A stretch of DNA of 64,000 nt from Candidatus Fredericiella danica (GTDB lineage: Bacteria > Chloroflexota > Anaerolineae > Caldilineales > Caldilineaceae): assembly GCA_016713335.1 (NCBI GenBank), contig JADJPH010000031.1, forward strand, positions 1 to 64,000. Reading direction: 5' to 3'. How positions within the stretch are numbered: the first letter of the stretch is position 1; every line of letters begins with the position of its first letter. Shown in pieces: positions 36,815 to 46,264 of this stretch. The translations under genes and the position numbers were made by a program. The notes beneath the pieces are model-generated. The model was not told the origin of the DNA. It searched no databases and worked only from the letters and a program-made list of their open reading frames with translations.

Positions 36815-36848
36815 GCCGGGGCGGCGATCGAGAGATCGCCGCCCCGGC
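36815..36848 (+). terminator. Perfect 15-bp hairpin after the DUF4870 gene
   Basis: GCCGGGGCGGCGATC pairs with GATCGCCGCCCCGGC around GAGA, 53 nt past the stop. No T-run follows. It may be a terminator or part of the adjacent repeat region. Confidence 0.55.
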
Positions 36849-36892
36849 GCGGGGGAAATGGTCCATTGTCCGTCTTCCGGCAGAGGGAAACG

Positions 36893-36967
36893 GTAGGGAC
36901 ACCGGCATCGCCGTGTCCGTGGCCACCGCCGAAGATTCTCGTAGGGACACCGGCACTGCCGTGTCCG
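36893..36967. repeat. Dispersed palindromic (REP-like) repeat, copy B (double)
   Basis: Two imperfect units, 36893-36918 (GTAGGGACACCGGCATCGCC, GTGTCC) and 36940-36967 (GTAGGGACACCGGCACTGCC, GTGTCC), separated by GGCCACCGCCGAAGATTCTC. Same family as 3939-4004 and 56995-57062. Confidence 0.8.
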
Positions 36968-37066
36968 GCCACATACGCCGCACAAGACTTATTGATGATT
37001 CTGGCGGCCAATATTGATAAAACGAAGCTCAAAATCAATTAAGTTAATAAAAATCAAAGTTAGGTA

Positions 37067-37108
37067 TTGACAATTCTTAAAATAGTGCTATTCTGGTTTT
37101 AGAAAACC
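37067..37108 (+). promoter_or_regulatory. Sigma-70-type promoter with overlapping palindrome
   Basis: TTGACA (37067-37072), a 16-nt spacer and TATTCT (37089-37094) lie in a locally AT-rich stretch. The palindrome GGTTTT-AG-AAAACC (37095-37108) covers the expected start of transcription and could be an operator. It drives the small hypothetical gene and probably the DUF2089-DUF4097 genes. Confidence 0.6.
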
Positions 37109-37212
37109 AAAGCCAAGTCGTCAAAAACTGAAACCAGACGTTTTGAACTGCCGAGGAATTGCAAGTAGTGCGCCCCTTACATGATGTTTGCAGGGCGGAG
37201 GGAACCACGGTT

Positions 37213-37539
37213 ATGGACGCTTACAATCCACATCTCTTGCAGCACTTGAGTCAGTTGCACCGTGAGGAGTTGCAGGCGGTGGCGCACCACCATCGGCTGG
37301 CGCAGTGCTGCCCTGCGGCGAAAGGCTTCAGCGCCAACATCGTGCATGGCGTCGGTGCATGGCTGGAACGGACCGGCCGGCGCATGCAGGGCAAGACCGC
37401 CGGCCCAGCGGCCCACTGCCGCCGCCAAGTCCGCGACTTTCTGAGCCAACCTACCAGTTGGTTGGCGGTACGGTTGGGTCAGGCGCCGGGCTGCGCGCAT
37501 GAGATGCACTTATCCGGTGCGCTGTCACATCGCATGTAA
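37213..37539 (+). CDS. Small basic hypothetical protein
   Basis: A 108-residue product beginning MDAYNPHLLQHLSQLHREEL and rich in His, Arg, Gln and Ala, with QCCPAAKGFSANIVHGVGAW at about residues 31-50. No transmembrane segment or known domain. It sits between a recognisable promoter and the DUF2089 gene, 71 nt upstream of it. GGAGGG lies about 28 nt before the ATG, rather far, so a TTG or GTG start nearer (37159 frame) cannot be excluded. Possibly a small regulator of the operon; this is context only. Confidence 0.45.
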   Translation: MDAYNPHLLQHLSQLHREELQAVAHHHRLAQCCPAAKGFSANIVHGVGAWLERTGRRMQGKTAGPAAHCRRQVRDFLSQPTSWLAVRLGQAPGCAHEMHLSGALSHRM

Positions 37540-37610
37540 CCAGGGGCGACAGCCGGCAGCCCGGCAAACCGGACGCCTACCGACGTTTCTATTTCGTCAG
37601 GAGGATTTCT

Positions 37611-38009
37611 ATGTTGCCACTCCCACGTCAATGCCCGATCACGGGTGGGGAGATTGTCGTCACCCGCATCTATTGTCCGGATGCGGATCTGACCATCGAA
37701 GGGCGCTTCGCCGTCGAGCAGCCGCCCTTTGCACAGTTGTCAGCGGAACAGTTGCGCTTTGTGGAGGTCTTCGTCCGCAACGAGGGCAAACTGAACCGGA
37801 TGGAAGACGATCTGGGGTTGTCGTATCCCACGATCCGCAGCCGGCTCCACGAAATTATCCGTGCGTTGGGCTATGAGCCTGGCAAGGACGAACCGGCCCC
37901 GCCGCCACCTGCGCCACCGGCGCCCGACCGGGCGGTGATCCTGGCCGAACTTGATGCAGGTCGCATTTCCTTTGATGAAGCGATGCAGCGTCTGCAGGGA
38001 GGCGGCTGA
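37611..38009 (+). CDS. DUF2089 family HTH protein
   Basis: A 132-residue predicted regulator. The N-terminus LPRQCPITGGEIVVTRIYCP keeps the DUF2089 CPxxGG ... C pattern, a reduced zinc-ribbon. The middle has AQLSAEQLRFVEVFVRNEGK and MEDDLGLSYPTIRSRLHEII, a sigma-like helix-turn-helix. After a Pro-rich linker, RAVILAELDAGRISFDEAMQ is a SHOCT-like short module shared with the next two genes. AGGAGG sits 7 nt before the ATG. Its TGA overlaps the next gene's ATG (TGATG), so translation is coupled. Expected to control its own operon, possibly in response to envelope stress; inferred from context. Confidence 0.85.
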   Translation: MLPLPRQCPITGGEIVVTRIYCPDADLTIEGRFAVEQPPFAQLSAEQLRFVEVFVRNEGKLNRMEDDLGLSYPTIRSRLHEIIRALGYEPGKDEPAPPPPAPPAPDRAVILAELDAGRISFDEAMQRLQGGG

Positions 38010-39222
38010 TGGGTGTGCCACGGTCGATTGAAGTGGGAATTGCCCCGGTGATCGTGATGAAGCGTGTTTCCGGTGACCTCACCATCAGCGGTTGGGATCG
38101 CCCCGAACTCCAGATTCGCGCACGCCATGCCCGGAACACCGACGAAATCGGTGTAAACACACTGGGGGAAATCATCGAGATCAGCAGTCACGATGATTGT
38201 GTCATCCAGGCGCCGCTGCAGTCACAGTTGCAGATCGAGCAGGTCGATGGCGACCTGACCGTGCACATGGTGCTGGGCAGCATCACGATTGGCAGCGCCA
38301 ACGGTGACGCCGCCCTGGCCAGCGTCGGCGCCACGACGATCGGACGGGTGAGCGGTGACTTGAGCGCCCGCGGCATCGCCGGCAGTTTTGTCGTCAACAA
38401 AATCAGCGGTGATGCCAGGATCGTCCAGGTCGCAGGCGCCGCACAACTGGGCCAGGTAAGCGGCGATGCCACGCTCAGTGAGATCGTCGGCAATGTCGAG
38501 TGCGCAGCAAGCGGTGATGTCAAGTTGCTGCTCAATCTGGCCCCAAATCAGCACGTATCCGCCGAGGCGAGTGGCGACCTCTCCTGCCACATCCAGACCG
38601 ATGCTGGGGCCAAGGTCGAACTGGAAGCAGACGGCGACATTCGCATCAAAAACCTGGGGGAGACGCGGCGCGCTTCGCACACAACCCTTGCCTTCCAATG
38701 GGTGACGGCGCCGCTCTGCTCGCGCTCAAGGCGAATGGGGACATCACCCTGAAAGGCGTGGATCTGGCGCGTTTTGCTTCCGATTTTGGCGTCGTGATGG
38801 GAGCGGACATCGAGATGAGCGAGGAGATGGGCCGGCGCGCCGCCGAGCTAAGCCAGCAGATCTCGGCGCAAGTGGAAGTGCAAATGAACGCCATGACCCG
38901 TGAGCTGGAACAGAAACTGGATCGTATGGGTGACAACGAAGAGATGGCGATGCGCGTGCAGGAGCGGGTCACCTCAGCCCTGCGCCGCGCCGAGGAGAAG
39001 CTGGCCGACGCCATGCGCAAGATGGAAGTGCGCACCCAGGAGAACGAAGCGCGCGGCCGGCGCAAGGGCTATGGCGCGCCACCGCCACCCGCACCGCCAC
39101 CGCCCAAGCGCCCATCCACCACGGATGAAGAGCGGATGATGGTGTTGCGGATGGTTGAACAGGGCAAGATTTCTGTCGAGCAGGCCGAAAAACTGCTCGC
39201 GGCATTGAACGGACAGCGATAG
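38009..39222 (+). pseudogene. DUF4097 beta-helix protein with C-terminal SHOCT-like module (one frame break)
   Basis: Adhesin-like DUF4097 protein. From ATG 38009, repeated short beta units of the type V-SGDLTI (VSGDLTISGW, VDGDLTVHMV, VSGDLSARGI, ISGDARIVQV, VSGDATLSEI, ASGDLSCHIQ) make a parallel beta-helix of about 220 residues. A frame slip near 38690-38700 leads into LLALKANGDITLKGVDLARF, then a coiled-coil-like region (RRAAELSQQISAQVEVQMNA to RAEEKLADAMRKMEVRTQEN), a Pro-rich linker and a SHOCT-like end MMVLRMVEQGKISVEQAEKL. Total about 404 residues. The same module ends the DUF2089 protein and starts the next one. Similar proteins (YvlB/LiaX type) bind membrane-active peptides or regulate envelope stress; that is precedent, not shown here. 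Confidence 0.8.
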
Positions 39223-39246
39223 TTCGAGGAGTTTTTCCAAGGAGAA

Positions 39247-39666
39247 ATGAGTATGCCTGCCACAGAAGAACGCATGGTGATCCTGCGCATGGTTGAACAA
39301 GGAAAGATTTCGCCCGAAGAAGGCGCCCGGCTATTGGGCGCAATGGGCATCGCGGATAGTGAACCGGAGATCGCCCCTGAACCTGCCATGCCATACGGCA
39401 GCCCGCAGGGCGTCGCCGGTGAGCGCAGTTCCACCCTGAATGGACGCCAATTCCGCGTACGCGTCACCAATGGACTCACCGGCAAGCAGAAGGTGAGCGT
39501 GAACATTCCGTTGAGCGTTGTCGACGTGGGTCTACGGTTTGTGCCACAAAATTCCAAATTCGACGCGCAAGCGATCCGCAATGCCATTCAAAACGGCATG
39601 AGTGGCCGCATTGTTGACGTGATGGACGACGACAAGGGCGACCGGGTGGAGATCTTCATCGAGTAG
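39247..39666 (+). CDS. SHOCT-like domain protein
   Basis: A 139-residue protein. Its N-terminus ERMVILRMVEQGKISPEEGA (residues 8-27) is nearly the same as the C-terminal module of the preceding DUF4097 protein, a short two-helix SHOCT-like element. A variable linker follows, then a compact alpha/beta region (FRVRVTNGLTGKQKVSVNIP, KFDAQAIRNAIQNGMSGRIV). AAGGAG precedes the ATG at 39247; a second ATG two codons on is equally close. Last gene of the DUF2089 operon, 24 nt after DUF4097. It may dimerise with the DUF4097 protein through the shared module. Confidence 0.72.
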   Translation: MSMPATEERMVILRMVEQGKISPEEGARLLGAMGIADSEPEIAPEPAMPYGSPQGVAGERSSTLNGRQFRVRVTNGLTGKQKVSVNIPLSVVDVGLRFVPQNSKFDAQAIRNAIQNGMSGRIVDVMDDDKGDRVEIFIE

Positions 39667-39714
39667 CCCGATCCCTTCTGCAGTTCTTTGGGGCGACGTG
39701 TCTTGTATGCTAGC

Positions 39715-41513
39715 ATGGCAGACATGGTCGCCCCTTCTCCTACGCACTGGCCCCCAATTCAGCAGTACATTGAAAACGATCGCATTGATCGTTTTTTGCG
39801 CGTTGTCCCTGAACTCGACCCGATTTTTCGCCGGTACATGGCATCCGACCACTGCCCCGGCATTGCCTATGGCGTCGTTGTCGACGGCGAACTGGTATAC
39901 ACACAGGGGCTCGGCGTCCGCGATGTCGCCTCACAGGCGCCCGACGATGCGGACACGGTTTTTCGCATTGCTTCGATGACCAAGAGCTTTGTCGCGCTGG
40001 CGATTTTGCAACTTCGCGACCAAGGGAAACTTCGCCTGGATGACCCAGTCGTACTGTACTGTCCGGAGTTGGCTGCCCTGAAAACCCCACACATGACTCC
40101 CATGCGATCACGCTGCGCGATCTCTTGACCATGGGCGCCGGATGGCCTCAGGATGACCCGTGGGCGGATCGCCAGGTCTACCTTCACGACACCGCCCTAA
40201 GTGCGCTCCTCCACGCGGGCGTCACCTTCTCGAACGCCCCCGGGGTTGCGTTTGAGTACTCGAACCTTGGATACATGGTGCTCGGCCGCGTGATCACGCA
40301 CGCGACGGGAATACCGGCCATTGCGTACATCAACCAGGCGATTCTGCGCCCACTCGGCATGATGAGCACTTGCTGGAATCCTGACGACGTCGCCCCAGAG
40401 CAACTTGCCCACGGGTACAATTGGCGCGATGGCGAGTGGCTTGAGGAGGATCTCTTGCCATCCGGTGGGGATGTCGCGGGCTTCGGCGGCATTTTCAGTT
40501 CGGTGCGTGACCTGGCGCACTGGGTCGGCTTATTTCAGTCGGCGTGGCCGGCGCGCAATGAACCAGATGGTGGCTTGCTCCGGCGGAGTTCGCTGCGTGA
40601 AATGCAACAGGGCGCCCGGATTCGCTCCGTCGATATTGCGAGCGCAGCCATTGATCAGCCCATGACGGCGTTGTTTGGTTGTTACGCCATGGGGTTGGTG
40701 GAAACGCGCAACGGCCGCTGGACGGCGGTCGGACACTCCGGTGGGCTGCCCGGCTTTGGCTCGCACATGCGGTGGGCGCCCGAGTATGGCGTTGGGATCA
40801 TCGGGTTGGCGAACAGCACCTATGCCGGGATGCATGAGGCCTGTCGCCGGGCCCTGGATTGCTTGATCGACCGCAGTGGCGCGCAGCCACGGTGCTGGGC
40901 GCCAGCGCAAGCGCTTGGTGCGGCGCGGGAGGCGGTCAACAGCCTCCTTACGGCCTGGGACGACGATCTTGCCGATGCACTCTTTGCAAGCAACTTCTTT
41001 CAGGATGAATCGCGGGAGCGGTGGCGTAACCGGCTATCAGCATTGCGCAACCGGCATGGCGCCCTCAAGTCACAGGACGCCTTCGAGATTGAAAACTGGC
41101 TGCGTGGACGCTGGCGTGTGGCCGGAGAACGGGGCTGGTGCGACATCGCGCTGACGCTGACGCCCACCGTCCCGCCACGGGTGCAGGAAATGGAAATCTC
41201 GTCGACACTACCGCCCGCGCCGGCCATGCTGGCAGCGGGGCAGCAACTGGCTGATCTGATCAATCACCCAACCTGGCGCTCCCTCGCCAGGCTCGTTGCG
41301 CCCGCCGCAGAAAGGGAGCGGGTGTGGGATCAGGTGCGCATTGCCAACATCCTGTACGGCCCCGTGACTTTGGACGAAACGGTTGCCGGCGATGGCGATG
41401 CGTGCGCGATTCTATGCTTCACCGGCGCCAAAGGCGCAGTCGAAGCTGAGCTTGTGGTCGATGCAGCCCGCAGGCGCTTTACAAAAATCGAGCTACGCCC
41501 GGTGCGCAACTAA
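39715..41513 (+). pseudogene. Beta-lactamase-fold serine hydrolase, one frame break
   Basis: A penicillin-binding/class C beta-lactamase fold hydrolase. The frame from ATG 39715 has PGIAYGVVVDGELVYTQGLG and the catalytic S-x-x-K as SMTKSF (Ser87, Lys90 from this start). Near 40115-40125 the frame slips and continues ITLRDLLTMGAGWP, then the Tyr-Ser-Asn motif in EYSNLGYMVLGRV and the third motif HSGGLPGFGSHMRW. The C-terminal 200 residues form an extra domain. About 600 residues in total, longer than simple beta-lactamases but usual for LACTB/esterase-like proteins. No signal peptide, so cytosolic. Substrate may be a D-amino acid peptide, ester or lactone. It stands alone between the SHOCT gene and the reductase. 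Confidence 0.8.
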
Positions 41514-41565
41514 TCTATCGGGTTCATTCAAACGGCTATCAATCGCTACGAATAGGAGAAGAACG

Positions 41566-42537
41566 ATGGAGTATCGACGACTCGGACATGCAGGTGTCAA
41601 AGTCAGTGTGTTGTCTTTTGGCGCGTGGGTGACCTTTGGGACACAGATGGCCGAAGACAATGCCTATGAATGCATGAAGGCCGCCTATGACGCCGGGGTC
41701 AATTTTTTCGACAACGCAGAGGTCTATGCGAGCGGGCAGGCGGAAGAGATCATGGGCAAGGTGCTCAAACGCGCGGGCTGGCGCCGGGCCAACTACCTGG
41801 TCTCCACGAAATTCTTCTGGGGTCTCAATGAAGGGCCAAACGAGCGCAATACGCTCAATCGAAAATACCTCATGCAGGCGATTGACGGTTCACTCCAGCG
41901 CATGCAAATGGACTACGTCGATTTGATCTTTGCACACCGCCCTGATCCCAACACGCCGATCGAAGAGACTGTGCGCGCCATGCATGACATCATTACGGCA
42001 GGCAAGGCGCTCTACTGGGGCACCTCGGAGTGGAGTGCGGCGGAAATCATGGAAGCATGGCAGGTGGCGGAACGCCATCACCTCCACAAACCGCAGATGG
42101 AGCAGCCGCAGTACAACATGTTGTGGCGGCAGAAGGTGGAGAAAGAGTACGAGCGGCTCTACGACACCATCGGTCTGGGGCTGACCATTTGGAGCCCGCT
42201 GGCGTCAGGTCTGCTGACCGGCAAGTACAATGCCGGTGTGCCGGCCGACAGCCGCGCCAATCTGCCCGGCTATGAATGGCTGAAACCGATGATCACCAAT
42301 CCGGAGCGTCTCAAAGTCGTGGTTGAGTTGAACGACATTGCGGCGGACCTCGGCGTGCCGCTGGCGCAACTGGCGCTGGCATGGGCGGCCAAAAATCCGC
42401 GCGTCAGCACCGTGATCACAGGCGCCAGCCGCGCATCACAGGTGGTCGAAAATATGAAGGCGCTGGAGGTTGTGCCCCAATTGACGCCCGATGTGATGAA
42501 ACGAATTGAAGAAGTGTTGAAGAACAAACCTGAGTAG
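41566..42537 (+). CDS. Aldo/keto reductase (Kv-beta-like)
   Basis: A 323-residue NADPH-dependent reductase of the aldo/keto reductase family. Catalytic tetrad in order: Asp and Tyr in NFFDNAEVYASGQAEEIMGK, Lys in YLVSTKFFWG, His in VDLIFAHRPDPNTP. WGTSEWSAAEIMEAW and VVENMKALEVVP (NADP-binding end) complete a (beta/alpha)8 barrel. QYNMLWRQKVEKEYERLYDT is typical of the subgroup related to voltage-gated K+ channel beta subunits, and a K+ channel gene lies just downstream, a suggestive neighbour. AGGAGAAG 5-13 nt ahead fixes ATG 41566. Natural substrate unknown. Confidence 0.92.
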   Translation: MEYRRLGHAGVKVSVLSFGAWVTFGTQMAEDNAYECMKAAYDAGVNFFDNAEVYASGQAEEIMGKVLKRAGWRRANYLVSTKFFWGLNEGPNERNTLNRKYLMQAIDGSLQRMQMDYVDLIFAHRPDPNTPIEETVRAMHDIITAGKALYWGTSEWSAAEIMEAWQVAERHHLHKPQMEQPQYNMLWRQKVEKEYERLYDTIGLGLTIWSPLASGLLTGKYNAGVPADSRANLPGYEWLKPMITNPERLKVVVELNDIAADLGVPLAQLALAWAAKNPRVSTVITGASRASQVVENMKALEVVPQLTPDVMKRIEEVLKNKPE

Positions 42538-42680
42538 CTCTTTCACTGCCCGCCTGCAGTGGGTTCGCCATCGCCCAGGCGCCCGCTGCAGGCACGCGGT
42601 GTCGCAGAAGTCGCAGATCCACAAACTGTAATCCTCGGCTACAATAGATGCAGGACAGGTGTTTCTTTCGGTGGCCGCAT

Positions 42681-43429
42681 ATGAAGCTTGATCTCTACAA
42701 GGTGCCTGGCGTCAAAAGGCTTTCACGGGGCCGTGGACCGACAGAATCGATCGGATGGCCGATGAGCGTCCTGTTTGTGGCGCTGCTTTTCGTGTTTATT
42801 TACATACCGATGGATATTGCCGAACCCATCTCACTCTATGCGTTTAGCTTTTCGGCGCTCATGGTCGTGATGTTGTTTGTTGTGAAGGCCGAGCGCGAAA
42901 GCATCGCATTAGGGGCCTTTCTTGGCATCAGCAGCGCACTGAGCTCATGGGCCATCACTATTGTTGCTGCTCCGTCGCCCTGGATGGAGGCGTCGGCATT
43001 TGGCTTTACGGCACTCTTTATCGGATATGTGATTTATACGATTGTGATGCGCATTATCCATGAGCGGGCTGTCTCCATCCACACCGTCGCGGCCGCGCTT
43101 TCGGCATATCTGCTGCTGGGCATCTTGTGGGCGATGTTCTACACCGCGTTCGCGGCAATCTCACCGGGAGCCTATACTTCGACGACGGACCTGATCCTAC
43201 AGAATTCCGCCGGCGTTGACCTGTTTCCGAGTCTACTCTATTTTAGCTTCACGACGCTGACGACCCTCGGTTTTGGTGACATCTATCCTGCAACAATGGC
43301 GGCGTTCGCTTACGGTGATAGAAGCCATCATCGGCCAGATCTTTCTGGTGGTGTTGGTGGCATTGTTGGTCAGTGTGCTAGCAGCGCAGCGTCCAGGGCC
43401 GGTGCGTAAAGACTCTGACCTCATGTAAG
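42681..43429 (+). CDS. Potassium channel protein (Ion_trans_2), 3-prime frame break
   Basis: About 249 residues with six hydrophobic segments. The selectivity filter TLTTLGFGDIYP fits the T-x-G-F-G-D K+ channel signature, with the pore helix LFPSLLYFSFTT before it and the last helix after it. The S4 segment lacks the regular Arg spacing of voltage sensors, so gating by voltage is unlikely. The frame slips near 43308; with a one-base correction the final helix reads IEAIIGQIFLVVLVALLVSV and ends KDSDLM with TAA at 43427-43429, the expected place. ATG 42681 was chosen after the upstream in-frame ATG at 42648 because the latter's 11 residues are unlike a membrane N-terminus. A TACAAT -10-like box lies 35 nt upstream. 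Confidence 0.88.
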
Positions 43430-43504
43430 TTGTTCATAAGCGCCGGCCTGTTCTTCCGGCCTTATCCAGGTTCTACCCGCCAGGGGGCGACAAAGACGAA
43501 ACCA

Positions 43505-45620
43505 ATGACATCAGGTCGCCGTTTTCTTCAGTCAACCAGGAGCGCCAAACCGATTCCCCGCTATGGCCAAAGTTACCCGATTGGGGCAACCGTTGATCCT
43601 GACGGAGTCAACTTCAGCATCTATTCGCGTACGGCCACAGGCATTGATCTGATGCTCTTTGACGATGTCGACGCGGCACGCCCGGCCCGTGTCATCTCGC
43701 TGGATCGCCGGCGCAACCGCTCTTACAACTACTGGCATCTCTACGTGCCTGGGCTGAAGGCGGGCCAACTGTACGGTTTTCGTGCGCAGGGAGTCTATGA
43801 CCCGGAGCGCGGGTTTCGCTTTGACCCAAGCAAGGTCCTGCTGGATCCCTACAGCAAGGGGGTGGCCGTGCCGCGCGCCTATGATCGCGAGGCAGCCAAA
43901 CGCGCGGGCGACAATGTGCCTTATGCCATGAAGAGCGTGGTGGTGGATCCGCAAGACTATGATTGGGAGGGTGACGAACCGCTACGCAGGTCCTTTGATC
44001 GAGTCTTAATCTATGAAATGCATGTGCGGGGCTTCACACGGCACAGCAGTTCTGGCGTTGCGCCGGAAAAGCGAGGCACTTACGCCGGGCTGATTGAAAA
44101 GATTCCCTATCTGGTCGACCTTGGAATCACAGCGGTAGAACTGCTGCCGATCTTTCAATTCGATCCCTATGATGCGCCGGCAGGCCGGCTCAACTACTGG
44201 GGCTATAGTCCCGTCGCTTTTTTTGCCCCCCACACCCAGTACGCAGTCGATCCAAAAGATGTGCTTGGCGCGATTCGCGAATTTCGCGACATGGTGAAGG
44301 CACTGCATCGCGCCGGGATCGAAGTGTTTCTCGATGTCGTCTACAACCACACCTCCGAAGGCGACCATACAGGACCGACATTCTGTTTTCGTGGCCTGGA
44401 TAACGAGGTCTACTATATCCTGGAACAGCACGATCGCGCGCGCTACGCCAACTACAGCGGCACCGGCAATACGCTGAATGCTAACCAGTCGATGGTGCGC
44501 CGGTTGATTCTGGACTCGCTCCACTATTGGGTCTCCGAGATGCACATCGATGGCTTTCGCTTTGACCTGGCGTCGATTCTCTCACGCGATGAGACCGGTC
44601 GCCCCCTGGCGAACCCTCCTGTGCTGTGGGACATCGAAAACGACCCCGTGCTTGCCGGCACGAAACTGATCGCCGAGGCCTGGGATGCCGCAGGGTTGTA
44701 TCAGGTCGGTAGCTTCGCCGGCGATCATTGGAAAGAGTGGAACGGTCATTTTCGTGATGACGTGCGGTCGTTCGTAAAAGGTGACCCAGGTACGGCCGAT
44801 ATCATTGCGCCACGGCTCTTTGGAAGCCCGGATTTGTACGGTCTGGACGAACGGGAAGCCGACCAGAGTATCAACTTTGTCACCTGTCACGACGGGTTCA
44901 CGCTCAATGACCTGGTCTCCTACAACGAGAAGCACAACTGGACCAATGGCGAAGAAAACCGCGACGGGACCAATGAGAACCTGAGTTGGAACTGCGGGGT
45001 GGAAGGGCCAACCGACGACGAAAGCATTGACGCGCTCAGACGCCGCCAAATCAAGAACTTTCTTGCCGTCAACCTCTTGTCACTTGGTGTGCCCATGTTG
45101 CTCATGGGCGATGAGATGCGCCGCACACAATTCGGCAACAACAATGCATTTTGCCAGGACAATGAGATCAGTTGGTTGGATTGGTCCCTGCTTGAGCGGC
45201 ACGCGGAGATATACTGCTTTGCGCGCAACTTGATCCACCTGCGCCTGCAGTTGCGCATTTTTCGTGAGATTCGCGGGGTCACATTGCTTGAATTGCTGCA
45301 ACTCGCCCGGATTGAGCGCCACGGCGTCAAGCTCTATGAACCTGACAAGAGCCACTATTCACATACCGTGGCATTCCTGGTCTCCGGTACGCAGGAAGCG
45401 CTCTACGTCATGGTCAACGCCCTATTGGGAGCCCCTTGACTTCGAATTGCCGGCGCCACCGCTCTACTGCGCGGCTGCTGCATTGGCGGCGGATTGTCGA
45501 CACCGCGTTGCCGCCGCCGGATGATTTCAGCCTGTGAGCCAGGCGCCGCTCGTGCAGGGATTGCATTATCGCGTTCAACCACGGTCGAGTGTGCTCTTGG
45601 CGGTGGAGATGAAGGTATAA
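43505..45620 (+). CDS. glgX: Glycogen debranching enzyme GlgX-type (3-prime frame breaks)
   Basis: GH13 isoamylase-type enzyme cleaving alpha-1,6 branches of limit dextrin in glycogen breakdown. The N-terminal CBM48 domain reads YPIGATVDPDGVNFSIYSR. Catalytic GH13 motifs are all present: EVFLDVVYNHTSEGDHT, MHIDGFRFDLASIL (nucleophile Asp), KLIAEAWDAAG (acid/base Glu) and NFVTCHDGF (third Asp). The frame is clean to about 45420, then slips at MVNA and continues YWEPLDFELPAPP, then again, to end LLAVEMKV with TAA at 45618-45620. Corrected length about 705 residues, as expected. ATG 43505 is the likely start; an in-frame ATG at 43430 gives an unlikely basic leader. Confidence 0.88.
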
Positions 45621-45648
45621 CAAACAACAAGACATGTTGGAGGAAAAA

Positions 45649-46035
45649 ATGAAGCGTCCTGCTGGTATTGCCATCCTGGCCGGGTTGTTGATCGTGGTCA
45701 GTATTCTGAATTTCTTGGGCGGCTTTGCCTATCTGGGGTTATCGAACGTGACGCCCGCCGCCGGCATGGCGGCAATGGTGCCGCCGCCCGCGCTGGGGTG
45801 GGGGCATATCATCGTGGGTGCGCTTGGCCTTGTGCTGGGCTGGGGACTCTGGTCCCTCAAACGCTGGGCATGGCTGTTGTCAGTCATTCTCATTGGTTTA
45901 AATGTCATCATCCACCTCTTTGGGGTCTTCATGCCCGATATGATGATTGGGTCAATTGGCTCGTTGCTCATCGACGGTATCATCCTGTGGTACCTCTTCC
46001 GCCCGCAGATCAAGCAGGCATTTGGGCGCGCGTAG
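45649..46035 (+). CDS. Small four-helix membrane protein
   Basis: A 128-residue protein with four hydrophobic segments: IAILAGLLIVVSILNFLGGF, GHIIVGALGLVLGWGLWSL, WAWLLSVILIGLNVIIHLF and SIGSLLIDGIILWYLF, ending in the basic tail RPQIKQAFGRA. It resembles DUF2127-type inner-membrane proteins. ATG 45649 (MKRPAG) is preferred over the upstream ATG at 45634 because GGAGGA lies between them at the right spacing. Follows glgX by 28 nt. Function unknown. Confidence 0.75.
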   Translation: MKRPAGIAILAGLLIVVSILNFLGGFAYLGLSNVTPAAGMAAMVPPPALGWGHIIVGALGLVLGWGLWSLKRWAWLLSVILIGLNVIIHLFGVFMPDMMIGSIGSLLIDGIILWYLFRPQIKQAFGRA

Positions 46036-46264
46036 TTGAAGGAACGCAAGGCGACAAAGAACTGCATCAGTCCGTGATCGCTGCTGATCGATACTTTGCA
46101 GGCGCGCCGGTTCCCCCGGCCGGCATTTTGAACTAAGGTGTGCGCCCGCATAAGCACACGGATGTCATTCCCCTTCGCTGCCAGGCACGTAGCAGGGTTC
46201 TCGTGCGCCCCTATCAATGGCACATGACCTGCGTTACCGTTTCAGTACGACTCTAGGAGGTGCC

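Noticed and set aside
36183..36983. 266-aa minus-strand ORF
   Set aside because: Antisense to the DUF4870 gene, which has a good ribosome binding site; extends into repeats.
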